DNA of 64,000 nucleotides from an uncultured Bradyrhizobium sp. Lineage in GTDB: Bacteria > Pseudomonadota > Alphaproteobacteria > Rhizobiales > Xanthobacteraceae. The stretch is taken from the NCBI RefSeq assembly GCF_936943645.1, contig NZ_CAKZJO010000054.1:124001-188000 (forward strand), given 5' to 3'. Below, piece by piece: positions 33,714-42,914 of this stretch. How positions within the stretch are numbered: the stretch's first letter is position 1; each line of letters begins with the position of its first letter. Position numbers and translations under genes: made by a program. The notes beneath the pieces are model-generated. The model searched no databases and was not told the DNA's origin. It saw nothing but the letters and a program-made list of their open reading frames with translations.

Positions 33714-34070
33714 CTATTCGCAGACGTCCACACGGCGATACCGCCATCCCGCAGGCGTCCTGACGCGCTTGCGCACGACGTAGCAGCCGCCATAGCCATC
33801 ATTGTAGGCAGGACCATAGTCGTCGGGAACGGCGTAATAGGGGTAGCCGTAACCGTAGCCGTAATAGCCGCCGTACAGGCCGGCGCCTGCGATGCCCGCC
33901 CCGATCCCCACTCCCGGCCAGAAGCCGCCGCCGTGCCAGTGGCCGCCATGGCCCCAGCCGCCACCGTGGCCCCAGCCACCGTGCCCGAATCCCCGCGCCT
34001 CGGCCGCCTGTGGCACCGACAGCCCGATCACTGCTACGGCCAGCGCCGCCATCATCATCCTGCGTAACAT
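33714..34070 (-). CDS. secreted Gly/His/Tyr-rich small protein
   Basis: From ATG 34070 (MLRRMMMAALAVAVIG) the product is 118 residues with a signal peptide cleaved near AEA-RGFG. The mature protein is Gly/His-rich (GHGGWGHGGGWGHGGHWHGG), then Tyr-rich (YYGYGYGYPYYA), and ends with a Cys/Arg strand (CYVVRKRVRTPAGW). Such low-complexity exported proteins are common in rhizobia; metal binding by the His run is a guess. The start could also be 34094. Confidence 0.75.
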   Translation of the reverse strand: MLRRMMMAALAVAVIGLSVPQAAEARGFGHGGWGHGGGWGHGGHWHGGGFWPGVGIGAGIAGAGLYGGYYGYGYGYPYYAVPDDYGPAYNDGYGGCYVVRKRVRTPAGWRYRRVDVCE

Positions 34071-34175
34071 CACTCGATTCCTCCGCGTGGACACGCTCCA
34101 CGCTCAAAGCAGGGACCAAGCTAACGTCAGCAGGGCATTCCGGACAGCCACCCTGCCTCACTTCCGCGCGAGCAT

Positions 34176-34487
34176 TCAGCAACCGCGGCAGATGCTCTTG
34201 AGCTTCTTGTCGAGGATACGGTTCTCGGCGGCGACGGCGGCATCCGTCCCGCCGCCGGTGGCGGCGCCGCCTCCACCGCCGGGACCTGACGACTGAGCCG
34301 TGCCGAGGCTGTTGGTGCCGGGCGGTGGGGCCGGCGAATTGGCGACGCCCCCGGTCGATCCCGCGGAGCCACCACTCGATCCGGCAGACCCGCCGGCCGC
34401 CTGCGCGAAGGCAATTGCGGGCATCGCCGCGAGCGCGAAGATCAGAATCATGGTCTTGAGTGAAGCGGTTGCGGAGGATGCGGCCAT
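34176..34487 (-). CDS. small secreted Gly/Ser-rich protein
   Basis: The 103-residue product has a signal peptide at about 1-29 (MILIFALAAMPAIAFA core), a Gly/Ser/Pro-rich middle and a short helical C-terminus ending in DKKLKSICRGC with two Cys. AGGAGA precedes the ATG. An EcfG-like promoter (GGAAC-N16-GGTT) is suitably spaced upstream. I do not know its function. Confidence 0.75.
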   Translation of the reverse strand: MAASSATASLKTMILIFALAAMPAIAFAQAAGGSAGSSGGSAGSTGGVANSPAPPPGTNSLGTAQSSGPGGGGGAATGGGTDAAVAAENRILDKKLKSICRGC

Positions 34488-34508
34488 CGGAAATCTCCTT
34501 CACCGGTC

Positions 34509-34533
34509 AACCGCCGCTGCGAAGTCCGGTTCC
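34509..34533 (-). promoter_or_regulatory. EcfG-like promoter of the small secreted protein
   Basis: On the minus strand GGAAC (34533-34529) is followed after 16 bases by GGTT (34512-34509). The ATG at 34487 is 22 bp further on, with AGGAGA between. The palindrome GGTTCCGGAACA also offers a GGAAC on the plus strand for the RMF-like gene, but its -10 (GCTT) is poor. Confidence 0.4.
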
Positions 34534-34582
34534 GGAACAATTGCCACCGCACCAGCTTGAAGGTTTGAGGAGACCAGTCACG

Positions 34583-34747
34583 ATGAGAGATCGCGATCCC
34601 TTCGCGGAGGGCCAACGCGCCGCGCGCGAGAACATTCCGGCCGAGGCCAATCCCTACCAGAACGGCAGCGACGAGCATGCCCTGTGGGCCGCCGGCCACG
34701 AGAAGATCGCCGGCACCATCGAAGCGGGCGAATCCGAAGGCGGCTGA
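34583..34747 (+). CDS. RMF/CrpP-like 54-residue protein
   Basis: The short product reads RDPFAEGQRAARENIPAEAN and continues with PYQNGSDEHALWAAGHE. The phrase PFxxGxxA...NPY...W..GH is that of ribosome modulation factor-like/CrpP-like small proteins in rhizobia. A role in ribosome hibernation is possible but unproven. GAGGAGA is spaced correctly ahead of the ATG. It is divergent from the small secreted protein across a 95-bp region that may hold stress promoters. Confidence 0.7.
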   Translation: MRDRDPFAEGQRAARENIPAEANPYQNGSDEHALWAAGHEKIAGTIEAGESEGG

Positions 34748-34774
34748 CGCGCCGTGTCGGCGGCGCGCCGACAA

Positions 34775-36469
34775 TTACGCGGCCGCGACCAGTGCCTCGG
34801 TACGATCCTCGACCATCGTCACGAACATGTGGGACTCTTCGTTGGCGCCGCCGATCTGCACCCGGCGGGCCGAGATCACACGGCGGCCACGCGTGGGATT
34901 GTCGATGGTGTCGACGATCGGTTCGAGCTGCTGCTTCTGCGCGAGCAGCTGCTGATCGCGCCGCTCGATCAGCGCTGCCGCCTCCGCGGAGAACAATTCC
35001 CGCGCGGTCTTGCCGATGATCTCGCCACGCGACATTCCGATCATCTTCTCGGCAGCCTTGTTGACGAAGACGTAGCGCAAATTGCGCGCGTCCTTGGCGA
35101 TGATGCCCTCGGCCACGTTCTCGATGATGGTGGCGAGGAAGCGCTCCATGCGCTCGAGAATGCGCTCACGCTGACGCTGCTCGGTGACGTCCTCCTGCAC
35201 CGACACCCAGCCGCCGCCGTCCATCGGTCGCTCGTAGATCTTGATGCTGCGGCCGTCGTTCAAGGCGATCTCATAGGCCGTCGGCTCGCGCCTGGCGATC
35301 CGGCCGAGCACCGCCGCGACGTATTTCGTGACGTCGCCATTGAACAGCCCGCTCTTGACCCGGTGCTCGAGGATTTCCTCGAGGGTCGATCCGGCCTGGA
35401 TCGTCTCGGGCAGATTGTAGATCTGCCGGTACTTCGAGTTCATCGCGACCACGTTGGCCTTGCCGTCCAACATGATCAGGCCCTGCGGCATGCTGTTGAT
35501 CGCAGCCGAAAGCTGCCACTTCTTGGCCTGGTACTTGTCGTTGAACGTGTCGCGCTCGGTCCTCGCCGCGTCGCGTGCCTGCGCCGTGCCGAGCTCGAGC
35601 TCCTCGAGCTCGAAGATGCGCGCCACGGCGTCGCGGAAATTCTGCACCGCACGGGCAAGACGTCCGATCTCGTCGTGACGGCCGAGATGCGGCACCTCGC
35701 TCTTGACGTCGCCCTGCGCGATCCGGTCGGTCGCCTGCGTGATATCGGCCAGCGCGCCGACCACGGAGCCGCGCATGACGACGACGTTCAGTCCCGCGAA
35801 CAGCAGTGCCGCGAGCCCGAGCGCGAACAGATAGGCCGCCGCGTAGCGGTTCTCGTCGGCGAGCGCGTCAGCATCGAGGGCGCGCTGCCTGTAGATCTGC
35901 TCGAGCGCTTCGAGGTCTGTGTTGAGCTGGCTGCGCAGCGTCCGGTTGGCGGTGTTGTCGCCCCACTCGCGCGCCGCCGCGGAGCTGATCTCGACGCCGC
36001 GCCGCACCAGCTCCTTGCGGAAATCGATGAATTGCGCGATGCGCTGGCGGAAGGCGGCGAACAGCTCGGCATCGTCATTGCCGACGGTGCGCTCCATGCT
36101 CTTCACCGCGTCGGCCAGCTCGCGGTTACGCTGGTTCAGCCTATCCGCGAACGGCATCATCGCCCGACGATCGGTGGACATGTAGATGCCGCGCGACTCC
36201 ATCACGACGGCGTAGATCAGCGCGTTGATGCGCCCCACGGTGATCGCCGCCTCCGCGGAGGAGACATGCATGTGGCGATACGTCGTCTGCAGACGTACGG
36301 TCTGCACCGACATCACCAGCAGGAATGTGGTGACGATCGCGAGGAAGGCGGCAATGCTGTAGACCTTCTCCGCGACGCTCAGCGTGTCGGCGCCGCGCGC
36401 GAGGCGAACGAACTTCTTCAATAAATTGGTTCCGGCGACGAGGCCGGATGCCGGTGCCGCAGCATTCAT
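34775..36469 (-). CDS. membrane sensor with HAMP and two PAS domains, no output domain
   Basis: The product is 564 residues with two membrane helices (about 40-62 and 215-235), a helical periplasmic sensor between them, HAMP at about 238-290 (ITQATDRIAQGDVKSEVP), a PAS_7-type domain near 320-440 (INSMPQGLIMLDGKANVVAM), and a second PAS at about 448-555. It ends nine residues after MVEDRTE, just where such proteins normally run into a GGDEF or kinase domain. The start ATG 36469 has GGGGGAG upstream. It may signal to a partner or be truncated. Confidence 0.85.
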   Translation of the reverse strand: MNAAAPASGLVAGTNLLKKFVRLARGADTLSVAEKVYSIAAFLAIVTTFLLVMSVQTVRLQTTYRHMHVSSAEAAITVGRINALIYAVVMESRGIYMSTDRRAMMPFADRLNQRNRELADAVKSMERTVGNDDAELFAAFRQRIAQFIDFRKELVRRGVEISSAAAREWGDNTANRTLRSQLNTDLEALEQIYRQRALDADALADENRYAAAYLFALGLAALLFAGLNVVVMRGSVVGALADITQATDRIAQGDVKSEVPHLGRHDEIGRLARAVQNFRDAVARIFELEELELGTAQARDAARTERDTFNDKYQAKKWQLSAAINSMPQGLIMLDGKANVVAMNSKYRQIYNLPETIQAGSTLEEILEHRVKSGLFNGDVTKYVAAVLGRIARREPTAYEIALNDGRSIKIYERPMDGGGWVSVQEDVTEQRQRERILERMERFLATIIENVAEGIIAKDARNLRYVFVNKAAEKMIGMSRGEIIGKTARELFSAEAAALIERRDQQLLAQKQQLEPIVDTIDNPTRGRRVISARRVQIGGANEESHMFVTMVEDRTEALVAAA

Positions 36470-36598
36470 GGCGCAGCTCCCCCTGGTTGAAAACACCCCA
36501 CGATACCGGTGCGGCGCTAGCGGAGGCTTAATGTTTCAACCGGTATTTTTACGGCGTGGAACCCGTTTGCGCGGGACCGGGCAGATACCGCCCGAGCG

Positions 36599-37129
36599 TC
36601 AACCGATCCGCTTCAGGCCCTTTTTGAAGCGCGGACCGTTGGCGACATAGAACCTGGCCGCACTTCCCATGCGCTGCACCTGTGCATCGTCGAGCGTGCG
36701 GAGCACGCGCGCCGGCGAGCCGATGATCAGGGAGCGTTCGGGAAATTCCTTGCCTTCGGTGATGACGGAGCCGGCGCCGACGATGCTGTTGCGGCCAATC
36801 CTGGCGCCGTTCATCACGATCGAGCCCATGCCGACGAGAGCGCCCTCCTCGATGGTGCAGCCGTGCAGGATGACGTTGTGGCCGACCGTGCAGTTCTTGC
36901 CGATGAGAAGCGGGAAACCGAGGTCGGTGTGGCAGGTCGAGCCGTCCTGCACATTGGCGCCCTCGCCGATCTCGATCCACTCATTGTCGCCGCGCAGCAC
37001 CGCGCCGAACCAGACGCTCGCGCCCGGCTTCAGGCGCACGCGGCCGATCACGGTCGCAGTCTCGGCGATGAAGTAATTGCCGTCGGCGGGAAGGTCGGGC
37101 GCCTGCCCGTCGAGCTCGTAGATCGCCAT
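36599..37129 (-). CDS. gamma-class carbonic anhydrase family protein
   Basis: This 176-residue left-handed beta-helix has the hexapeptide repeats and three metal-ligand His (TCHTD, VGH and ILHG). It starts with [14 protein letters not shown]. Members either hydrate CO2 with bound zinc/iron or act as acyl transferase-like proteins of unknown substrate (YrdA/PaaY-like). GAGACC-type SD is weak. It is monocistronic, on the minus strand. Confidence 0.92.
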   Translation of the reverse strand: MAIYELDGQAPDLPADGNYFIAETATVIGRVRLKPGASVWFGAVLRGDNEWIEIGEGANVQDGSTCHTDLGFPLLIGKNCTVGHNVILHGCTIEEGALVGMGSIVMNGARIGRNSIVGAGSVITEGKEFPERSLIIGSPARVLRTLDDAQVQRMGSAARFYVANGPRFKKGLKRIG

Positions 37130-37221
37130 GGAGGTCTCCTGTCACGTCGACCACAGGCATAGCCAAACCGCAGCGTTGACGCAAAGGGCCGCCCGTTTCG
37201 GCAGCGGCCAGGGCGCCGGCA

Positions 37222-37551
37222 TCAAGCCAGAACGCCGGCCGCGCGCAGCGTCATCAGGAAGAAGGTGCCGCTCATCATGCTCCAGAAGCCGGCGATGAGG
37301 GTCGCCATCATCACGAATTCCACGCGGCGGCTTTCCACCCGCATGCCGCGCAGCGTGTTGCGCATGATGATGAAGGGCGCGGCGAACACCAGGAACGGAA
37401 CCGCCGCGAAGGTCTTCGGCGCCACGCCGTCCTGCAGCAGGCCGAAGCCGGCGGGCCGCTGCGCGAGCGCCTGGTATCCGTTCACGAGCGCGCCCGCGAG
37501 CGCGAAACCGATGCAGATCGAGAAGAGGGTATTGAAAGCTTCAGGTGTCAT
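37222..37551 (-). CDS. small membrane protein (possible DUF6949)
   Basis: This 109-residue protein has three hydrophobic helices (about 8-27, 48-66, 82-103). The N-terminus MTPEAFNTLFSICIGFALAG resembles a rhizobial family I recall as DUF6949, which I cannot check. Function unknown. It is divergent from the 37,776 gene; a CtrA-like box lies between. Confidence 0.7.
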   Translation of the reverse strand: MTPEAFNTLFSICIGFALAGALVNGYQALAQRPAGFGLLQDGVAPKTFAAVPFLVFAAPFIIMRNTLRGMRVESRRVEFVMMATLIAGFWSMMSGTFFLMTLRAAGVLA

Positions 37552-37623
37552 CGGAACGGTCCGCCCTTACGCAACGCCACCGCCTTCCTGTGACAAAAAG
37601 GGCTGGTTAACGCTACATTATCC

Positions 37624-37638
37624 TTAAGGGAAGGTTAA
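37624..37638. promoter_or_regulatory. CtrA-type box TTAA-N7-TTAA
   Basis: TTAAGGGAAGGTTAA matches the full consensus and is followed by C. It sits between divergent starts at 37551 (-) and 37776 (+), with a further TTAA at 37607-37610. Binding is inference. Confidence 0.5.
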
Positions 37639-37775
37639 CGCCGCCGCCCCGCCCGCGCAGGGCGGCCCACGCGCCCCGCAGGTGCGGAACGCTGCGCGAA
37701 ATCGCCGCCGCGTGGCATATTCGCCGCTGATTCGTCGGCCACCGGCCGACGTCCGGCTCGACCTCGCGCAAGCTC

Positions 37776-38483
37776 ATGACGATGTTTACGGCAGCTCCCC
37801 TCGGATCCCCACGCACGCGCCCCCGGGCGCATGTCGTGCCGATCCTGCTCGGCAGCGCGGCGGCGATGGGCGCGGTCGCGCTGGTCGCCTATCTGTTGTG
37901 GCCGACCTGGGGCTCGGGCGGCGCGAACGCTCCCGACAAGCTGCCGGTCAGCGTGGGCGGCACGCTGTTCAACCTGCCGGTAACCGCGATCCGCATGAAG
38001 ATCCAGCGCCACTCCGGACCGCAGGAGCGCATCGATCTCGACTTCCTCTATCCCTCGCTGGAGCCGCCCGGCGCGCCGAAACACGTCACCGCCGACACCG
38101 TGGAAGCGGCGGTGCAATCGATCGACCGCATCTTCCTGTCGATCGCTGCGCATCACGATGCGCTCTCGCCGGAGCAGCGCACGGCCACGATCTATCCGCG
38201 CTATCTCGACCCATCCGCAGCGACGCCCGCGGACGGCCTGACGATGCGAATGTTCCGCACCGAGACGCCTTACGGCAGCGAGGATTTCTATTCCGCGGCA
38301 AGCCCGGCGCTGACCGCGCGATGCACGCGCGATGCGGCGACGCCCGGTATGTGCCTGTCGGAGCGCCGCGTCGGCGGCGCCGACCTCACCTTCCGCTTTC
38401 CGCGCAGCTGGCTGTCGCAGTGGCGCGAGGTGGCGGAGGCGATGGACAGGCTGACCGCACAGCTGCGCGGACCCAAGGGCTGA
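37776..38483 (+). CDS. membrane-anchored hypothetical protein
   Basis: The 235-residue product has one helix at about 22-43 and an otherwise periplasmic-looking domain with conserved-looking blocks (LPVTAIRMKIQRH, ERIDLDFLYPSLEPP, TCxRDAATPGMC-like Cys pair). The Cys of ALTARCTRDAATPGMCLSER may form a disulphide. I do not recognise it. An ATG at 37782 is an alternative. Confidence 0.75.
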   Translation: MTMFTAAPLGSPRTRPRAHVVPILLGSAAAMGAVALVAYLLWPTWGSGGANAPDKLPVSVGGTLFNLPVTAIRMKIQRHSGPQERIDLDFLYPSLEPPGAPKHVTADTVEAAVQSIDRIFLSIAAHHDALSPEQRTATIYPRYLDPSAATPADGLTMRMFRTETPYGSEDFYSAASPALTARCTRDAATPGMCLSERRVGGADLTFRFPRSWLSQWREVAEAMDRLTAQLRGPKG

Positions 38484-38560
38484 GCGGGGCCGTCCGGTCG
38501 CCGATGCCACTGCGCGGCTGCGACTTCCAGGAAGACATCACGCATGAGGCCACAGGCCGT

Positions 38561-39766
38561 TCAAACGCCGCTCTTGTCGCGATCGGCCCAGCGATAGCGC
38601 GGCAGATCCAGCTTGTCGGCAATATCTCGGCCGATGGCCAGTCGCGCCGCGCCCGGCAACGAGAACGCCCTCACGATCTGATTGCGAAACCACAATCCCC
38701 ACGACGTCCGCGGCGCAAACGCCGTGGCGAAGCGCTCCGCTCCACGCTGCTTGGCGCCGATATAGCCGCGAAGGCGGGTCTGGTAGGCGCTGAATGCTTC
38801 CTCGTGGCGTCCCTCGGCGCGTGCGAGCTCGCCCGCAAGCACATAGGCGGAGATCATGGCCAGAGCCGAGCCCTGCCCCGCAAGCAGCGACACGCAGAAG
38901 GCCGCATCGCCAATCAGCGCAATGCGGCCGCGCGACCAGCTGCCCATCCTGATCTGGCTGACCCGATCGAAATACAGCTCATCGGCGCGATCGAGCTCGT
39001 TTCGGATCGCCGGCCACTCCCATCGCGCACGGCCATAGAGGTCGCGCAGCTTTGCTTTCTGGTCGGCAGGCGTGCCCGGCCATCCAGCGGCGGCGTCGGC
39101 AAAGACGAAGAGGAACAGCGTTCGATCGCCGTGCAGGGAAAAGCGCCCCATCATGCGGCCCGGCTGCCCATACATGAGATACGTATTCTCGTCGCGAACA
39201 TCATAGCCGCGGGCCTCGAATGCAGCGACGACGTAGCCGAGATGCCGTTCGAAAGCCTGTTGCGGGCCGAACGCAAGGCGCCGCACCGTCGAATGCAGCC
39301 CGTCGGCACCGATCACGAGATCGAAGCCGCGCTCGCCACCCCGCCGCAATTGTACCCTGACCTCGTCGGCGCGCTCTTCGAGTGCAACGATCTCGTCATC
39401 GAAGATGATTTCGGTGGAGTCACTGATCGTCCCGTACAGCAGACGCGACAGATCGCTTCGCGCCAGCGTAATGTAGCGTCCGCCCGTCAGTTCGTCGAAC
39501 ACGCGCGTGCCGAAACCGGCAATACGCCGCCCGCCATCATCGACGATCCGCATCTCCTGCGCATGATAACCGACGTCGTCGATTGCGGGCAGCAGCCCCA
39601 TCCGTTCGGCGATGTCGTAACCCACTCCCCAGAAATCGATGACATAGCCGCCGCGACGAAGCGCGGGCGCGCGCTCGACCAACGTCGGCGCGTAGCCGGC
39701 CGCCTTGAGCCAATAGGCAATGGTCGGCCCTGCGATCCCCGCCCCGGAGATCAGCACTGTCTGCAT
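38561..39766 (-). CDS. FAD-dependent monooxygenase, PHBH/TetX-like
   Basis: This 401-residue flavoprotein has the N-terminal GxGxxG motif (ISGAGIAGPTIAYWLKAAGY), the DG motif (VIGADGLHSTVR near 150), and the GD motif (GRIALIGDAAFCVSLLAGQG). It belongs to the class A monooxygenases that hydroxylate aromatics or small molecules using NAD(P)H, FAD and oxygen. Substrate unknown. It is minus strand and convergent with the 37,776 gene. Confidence 0.9.
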   Translation of the reverse strand: MQTVLISGAGIAGPTIAYWLKAAGYAPTLVERAPALRRGGYVIDFWGVGYDIAERMGLLPAIDDVGYHAQEMRIVDDGGRRIAGFGTRVFDELTGGRYITLARSDLSRLLYGTISDSTEIIFDDEIVALEERADEVRVQLRRGGERGFDLVIGADGLHSTVRRLAFGPQQAFERHLGYVVAAFEARGYDVRDENTYLMYGQPGRMMGRFSLHGDRTLFLFVFADAAAGWPGTPADQKAKLRDLYGRARWEWPAIRNELDRADELYFDRVSQIRMGSWSRGRIALIGDAAFCVSLLAGQGSALAMISAYVLAGELARAEGRHEEAFSAYQTRLRGYIGAKQRGAERFATAFAPRTSWGLWFRNQIVRAFSLPGAARLAIGRDIADKLDLPRYRWADRDKSGV

Positions 39767-39860
39767 TGAGGCAATATGGAAAATGCGGCGGCTGATCGCA
39801 CCGCCGCGTCAGACACGAATTGGTGAAACTTGCGAGTTCCGCATCACCAATCGGTTCGCA

Positions 39861-40079
39861 CTATTCCTGATCGACCAGATCGTCTTCCAGGATCGCCATC
39901 TGGAACTGGAACGAGCGATCATCGTCCTCGTCGTCGACGAACAGCACGCCGATGAATTCCTCGCCGATATAGACTTCGGCGGAATCGTCCTTCTTCGGCC
40001 GCGGCACGACGCGGATCTTGGGATTGCCGAATACGCGCTTCAGATACGCATCTAACTTTCTGACTTCTTTGACGTCCAC
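39861..40079 (-). CDS. DUF3126 family protein
   Basis: The 72 residues (MDVKEVRKLDAYLKRVFGNP, then KIRVVPRPKKDDSAEVYIGE) match the alphaproteobacterial DUF3126 family from memory. It is acidic at the C-terminus and has no known function. It lies 140 bp downstream of cysE on the same strand, an arrangement common in Rhizobiales and suggestive of a link to sulphur or cysteine metabolism. Confidence 0.88.
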   Translation of the reverse strand: MDVKEVRKLDAYLKRVFGNPKIRVVPRPKKDDSAEVYIGEEFIGVLFVDDEDDDRSFQFQMAILEDDLVDQE

Positions 40080-40218
40080 GGCAAGTCTCCGATCGAAAAT
40101 GGCTGGCCGCGTTTTAGGACGAGACGCGACGAACCGCCAGCATGAATTGCCAAAGAATTTGGGGAGGAAAAGGGCCTCAAAAATCCGGCCCTTGCACGCG
40201 GGCTCAGAGTCCCATGTC

Positions 40219-41043
40219 TCAAAGTCCCATGGCGTTGATCATCTGATCCATGGTGCGCGACGGCTCGGCGCAGCCGGCTTCGCCGACGATCTTGGCCGGC
40301 ACGCCCGCGACCGTGACATTGTGCGGCACGGGCTTGACCACGACCGAACCCGCCGCGATGCGCGCGCAATGGCCGATCTCGATGTTGCCGAGGATCTTTG
40401 CGCCGGCGCCGATCAAGACGCCGTGTCGGATCTTCGGATGACGATCCTCGTTCTCCTTGCCGGTGCCCCCTAACGTGACGCCGTGCAGGATCGAGACGTC
40501 GTCCTCGATGATCGCCGTCTCGCCGCAGACGAAGCCGGTGGCATGGTCGAGGAAGATGCCGCGGCCGATGCGCGCGGCAGGATTGATGTCGGTCTGAAAC
40601 ACCGCGGAGGCGCGGCTCTGCAGATAGTACGAAAAGTCCTTGCGGCCCTTCAGATAGAGCCAGTGCGCGAGGCGATGGGTCTGGATGGCGTGAAAGCCCT
40701 TGAAGTAGAGCAAGGGATCGATGAAGCGCGAGGTCGCGGGATCGCGGTCGTAGACGGCGACGAGATCGGCGCGGAAGGCGTTGCCGATGTCGGGGTCGTC
40801 GCGCAGAGCATCCATGTAGGCCTGGCGCACCAGGTCGCCCGACAGCGCGGAGTGATCGAGCCGCTCGGCGACGCGGTGGATCACCGAATCCTCCAGGCGG
40901 CTGTGATGCAGCACCGACGAATAGATGAAGGTCGCAAGCTCCGGCTCGCGACGGACGATGTCCTCCGCTTCGCCCCGGATCCGATCCCAGATCGGATCGA
41001 GCGATGCGAGCTTTCCGCCGGGATTGACCTGATGCACTGCCAT
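40219..41043 (-). CDS. cysE: serine O-acetyltransferase
   Basis: This 274-residue enzyme makes O-acetylserine from serine and acetyl-CoA, the first step of cysteine synthesis. The N-terminal helical domain is at about 1-150 (LASLDPIWDRIRGEAEDIVR). The left-handed beta-helix at 150-250 contains the active site DHATG with His near 165 and HGVTLGGTGKE. The C-terminal tail (MDQMINAMGL) is the usual peptide that docks into CysK. Length is typical. Neighbour is DUF3126. Confidence 0.95.
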   Translation of the reverse strand: MAVHQVNPGGKLASLDPIWDRIRGEAEDIVRREPELATFIYSSVLHHSRLEDSVIHRVAERLDHSALSGDLVRQAYMDALRDDPDIGNAFRADLVAVYDRDPATSRFIDPLLYFKGFHAIQTHRLAHWLYLKGRKDFSYYLQSRASAVFQTDINPAARIGRGIFLDHATGFVCGETAIIEDDVSILHGVTLGGTGKENEDRHPKIRHGVLIGAGAKILGNIEIGHCARIAAGSVVVKPVPHNVTVAGVPAKIVGEAGCAEPSRTMDQMINAMGL

Positions 41044-41333
41044 GGATTTGCTCTTCGAATTTGCCCTTTCGGGGGGCTCGTTTGACCGGTTCTATAGCAT
41101 AGTCTAGGCGACGACGTCCTGACCGGCTTGCCTGAGAGTGAACAGCATCTTGCGCCGCAAAAGCGCGTCAAGATGTTGAAACACCACGGTTTCTTCTGAC
41201 GCCCCCAAGCGGCAAGGTTGGCTCAAGGTGGTCAGAGTTTTGCCAAATTCAAGCCGGGCGGTGTCAAACTATTGGTGAATTCTCCGCCAACCGTTATTGC
41301 GGGCATGATCGACAAGCGAGGACGGGGCCGGAT

Positions 41334-42692
41334 TTGAGCATCACCACCGATCAATTGCGCGCGCGCGCCGCGGATGCGCCTTGGCTGCGTCTGGCGGCGG
41401 TGGCCCTGCCCCTGCTGATGATCGCGCCGGCGTTCTGGAACGGCTATCCGCTGTTGCAATGGGATACCGGCGGCTATCTGGCGCGCTGGTATGAGGGATA
41501 TCTTGTCCCGAGCCGCTCCACCGTGTTCGGCCTCTACCTGCACTACGGCGAGAGTTTCGGCTTCTGGATCAACCTCGCGGTCCAGTCGCTGGCAACGCTG
41601 TGGCTGCTGCAGCTTACACTGCGCGTGCTCTCGATGATGCAGACCCTCCGCTTCATCGCAATCAGCCTTGGCCTGATCGTGTCGACCGCGCTGCCCTGGC
41701 TTGCGAGCATGCTGCTCACCGACATCTTCGCCGGGCTTTCGGTGCTGTCGCTGTTCCTGCTGATTGTGGGCGCAAACCGCACGTCGGCGCTCGAAAAGAT
41801 CGCGCTGTTCGTCTTCACCGCCTTCGCCGCGGCAACCCACAGCGCCACGCTCGGCGTGCTGCTCGGCCTTTGCGTCGCGGGCTGGATGGCACGGCCGTTC
41901 CTGAAGCAGCGCCTTCCGCTGGCCGGATTGGCGCAGGCCAGCCTCACCATCGTCGCGGGCAGTGTGATGCTGGTCTCGGCGAATTATGCGCTGTCCGGCA
42001 AGGTCGCCTGGACGCCCGGCGGCTACGGCGTCGCCTTCGGCCGCATGATGCAGGACGGCATCGTCGCGCAATATCTCAGGGATCATTGCCCGCGCGAACG
42101 CTACAAGCTCTGTCCCTATCGCAACGAGCTGCCCGCCACCGCCGACGAGTTCCTGTGGGGCAACAGCATGTTCAACACGCTCGGCCGCTTCGATGGGCTC
42201 AACGACGAGATGGGTTACATCGTCGTGCATGCGCTCCAGGACTATCCGGCCTGGCAGGCCGGCGCGGCGCTCCGCGCGATGGGGCAGCAATTGCTGCATG
42301 TGGCGACCGGCGAAGGCACCGACGTCTGGATCCCGCACACTCGCGGCATCATCGAGCGCTACATCCCCGCACAGGCCGCGCCGATGCGCGTGGCGCGTCA
42401 GCAGAACTGGCAGCTCGACTTCACCGCGATCAACTGGCTGCACGTGCCGGTGGCGCTGGCATCGATGCTGGCGCTGGTCGCGCTGCTCGCCCATGCGCTG
42501 GCGACCCGCCGGCTCGACGACCTGACGCTGCTCGCAGCGACCGTGACGCTGGCCCTGCTCGGCAACGCCTTCATCTGCGGCGTGATCTCAGGGCCCCATG
42601 ACCGCTACGGCGCGCGGATGGTGTGGGTGGCGACGTTTGTGGTGTTGATGGCGGTCGCGCGGCGGTTTGGTGAGGACGCTAAAGAGCGGTGA
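41334..42692 (+). CDS. polytopic membrane protein of unknown function
   Basis: The product is 452 residues with about eleven hydrophobic helices, starting at TTG 41334 (MSITTDQLRARAAD). A loop with YLRDHCPRERYKLCPYRNEL and FLWGNSMFNTLGRFDGLNDE is large and hydrophilic, and may be periplasmic. The overall pattern is that of GT-C-like or O-antigen-associated membrane proteins, but no catalytic motif is certain. I do not recognise the family. A downstream ATG is not evident in the early part. Confidence 0.75.
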   Translation: MSITTDQLRARAADAPWLRLAAVALPLLMIAPAFWNGYPLLQWDTGGYLARWYEGYLVPSRSTVFGLYLHYGESFGFWINLAVQSLATLWLLQLTLRVLSMMQTLRFIAISLGLIVSTALPWLASMLLTDIFAGLSVLSLFLLIVGANRTSALEKIALFVFTAFAAATHSATLGVLLGLCVAGWMARPFLKQRLPLAGLAQASLTIVAGSVMLVSANYALSGKVAWTPGGYGVAFGRMMQDGIVAQYLRDHCPRERYKLCPYRNELPATADEFLWGNSMFNTLGRFDGLNDEMGYIVVHALQDYPAWQAGAALRAMGQQLLHVATGEGTDVWIPHTRGIIERYIPAQAAPMRVARQQNWQLDFTAINWLHVPVALASMLALVALLAHALATRRLDDLTLLAATVTLALLGNAFICGVISGPHDRYGARMVWVATFVVLMAVARRFGEDAKER

Positions 42693-42867
42693 GATTGGAG
42701 CGTCGTCACGCTCGCTTGTTCGATGATCTCCGCGCCGGCGCGTTCCCCACCCAATTGATAACGGGATATTGGCCGGTATCGCGCCGGATAATGACTCGAT
42801 GGGAGTGGAGAGCAATCCATTCAGGAGTGGGCGGTGTCCTACGTGAACGCTTGACACACCACAACAA

Positions 42868-42902
42868 CCTAAGGGAGCATCTACCGTTTTTCATACCTTA
42901 GG
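42868..42902 (+). promoter_or_regulatory. hairpin that can mask the RBS of the 42,915 gene
   Basis: CCTAAGG (42868-42874) and CCTTAGG (42896-42902) pair perfectly. The right arm overlaps the TAGGAG Shine-Dalgarno region (42899-42904) of the next gene. A TTGACA hexamer lies at 42851-42856. The loop is AT-rich. Confidence 0.45.
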
Positions 42903-42914
42903 AGATTTGCCAAA

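Noticed and set aside
34754..36424. 556-residue plus-strand ORF opposite the PAS sensor
   Set aside because: Composition is typical of an antisense shadow of a GC-rich gene (Arg/Asp/His/Gly-rich, no domain), while the minus-strand gene has clear HAMP and PAS domains.
39861..41043. cysE-DUF3126 pair as an unusual cluster
   Set aside because: This neighbourhood is common in Rhizobiales and not new.
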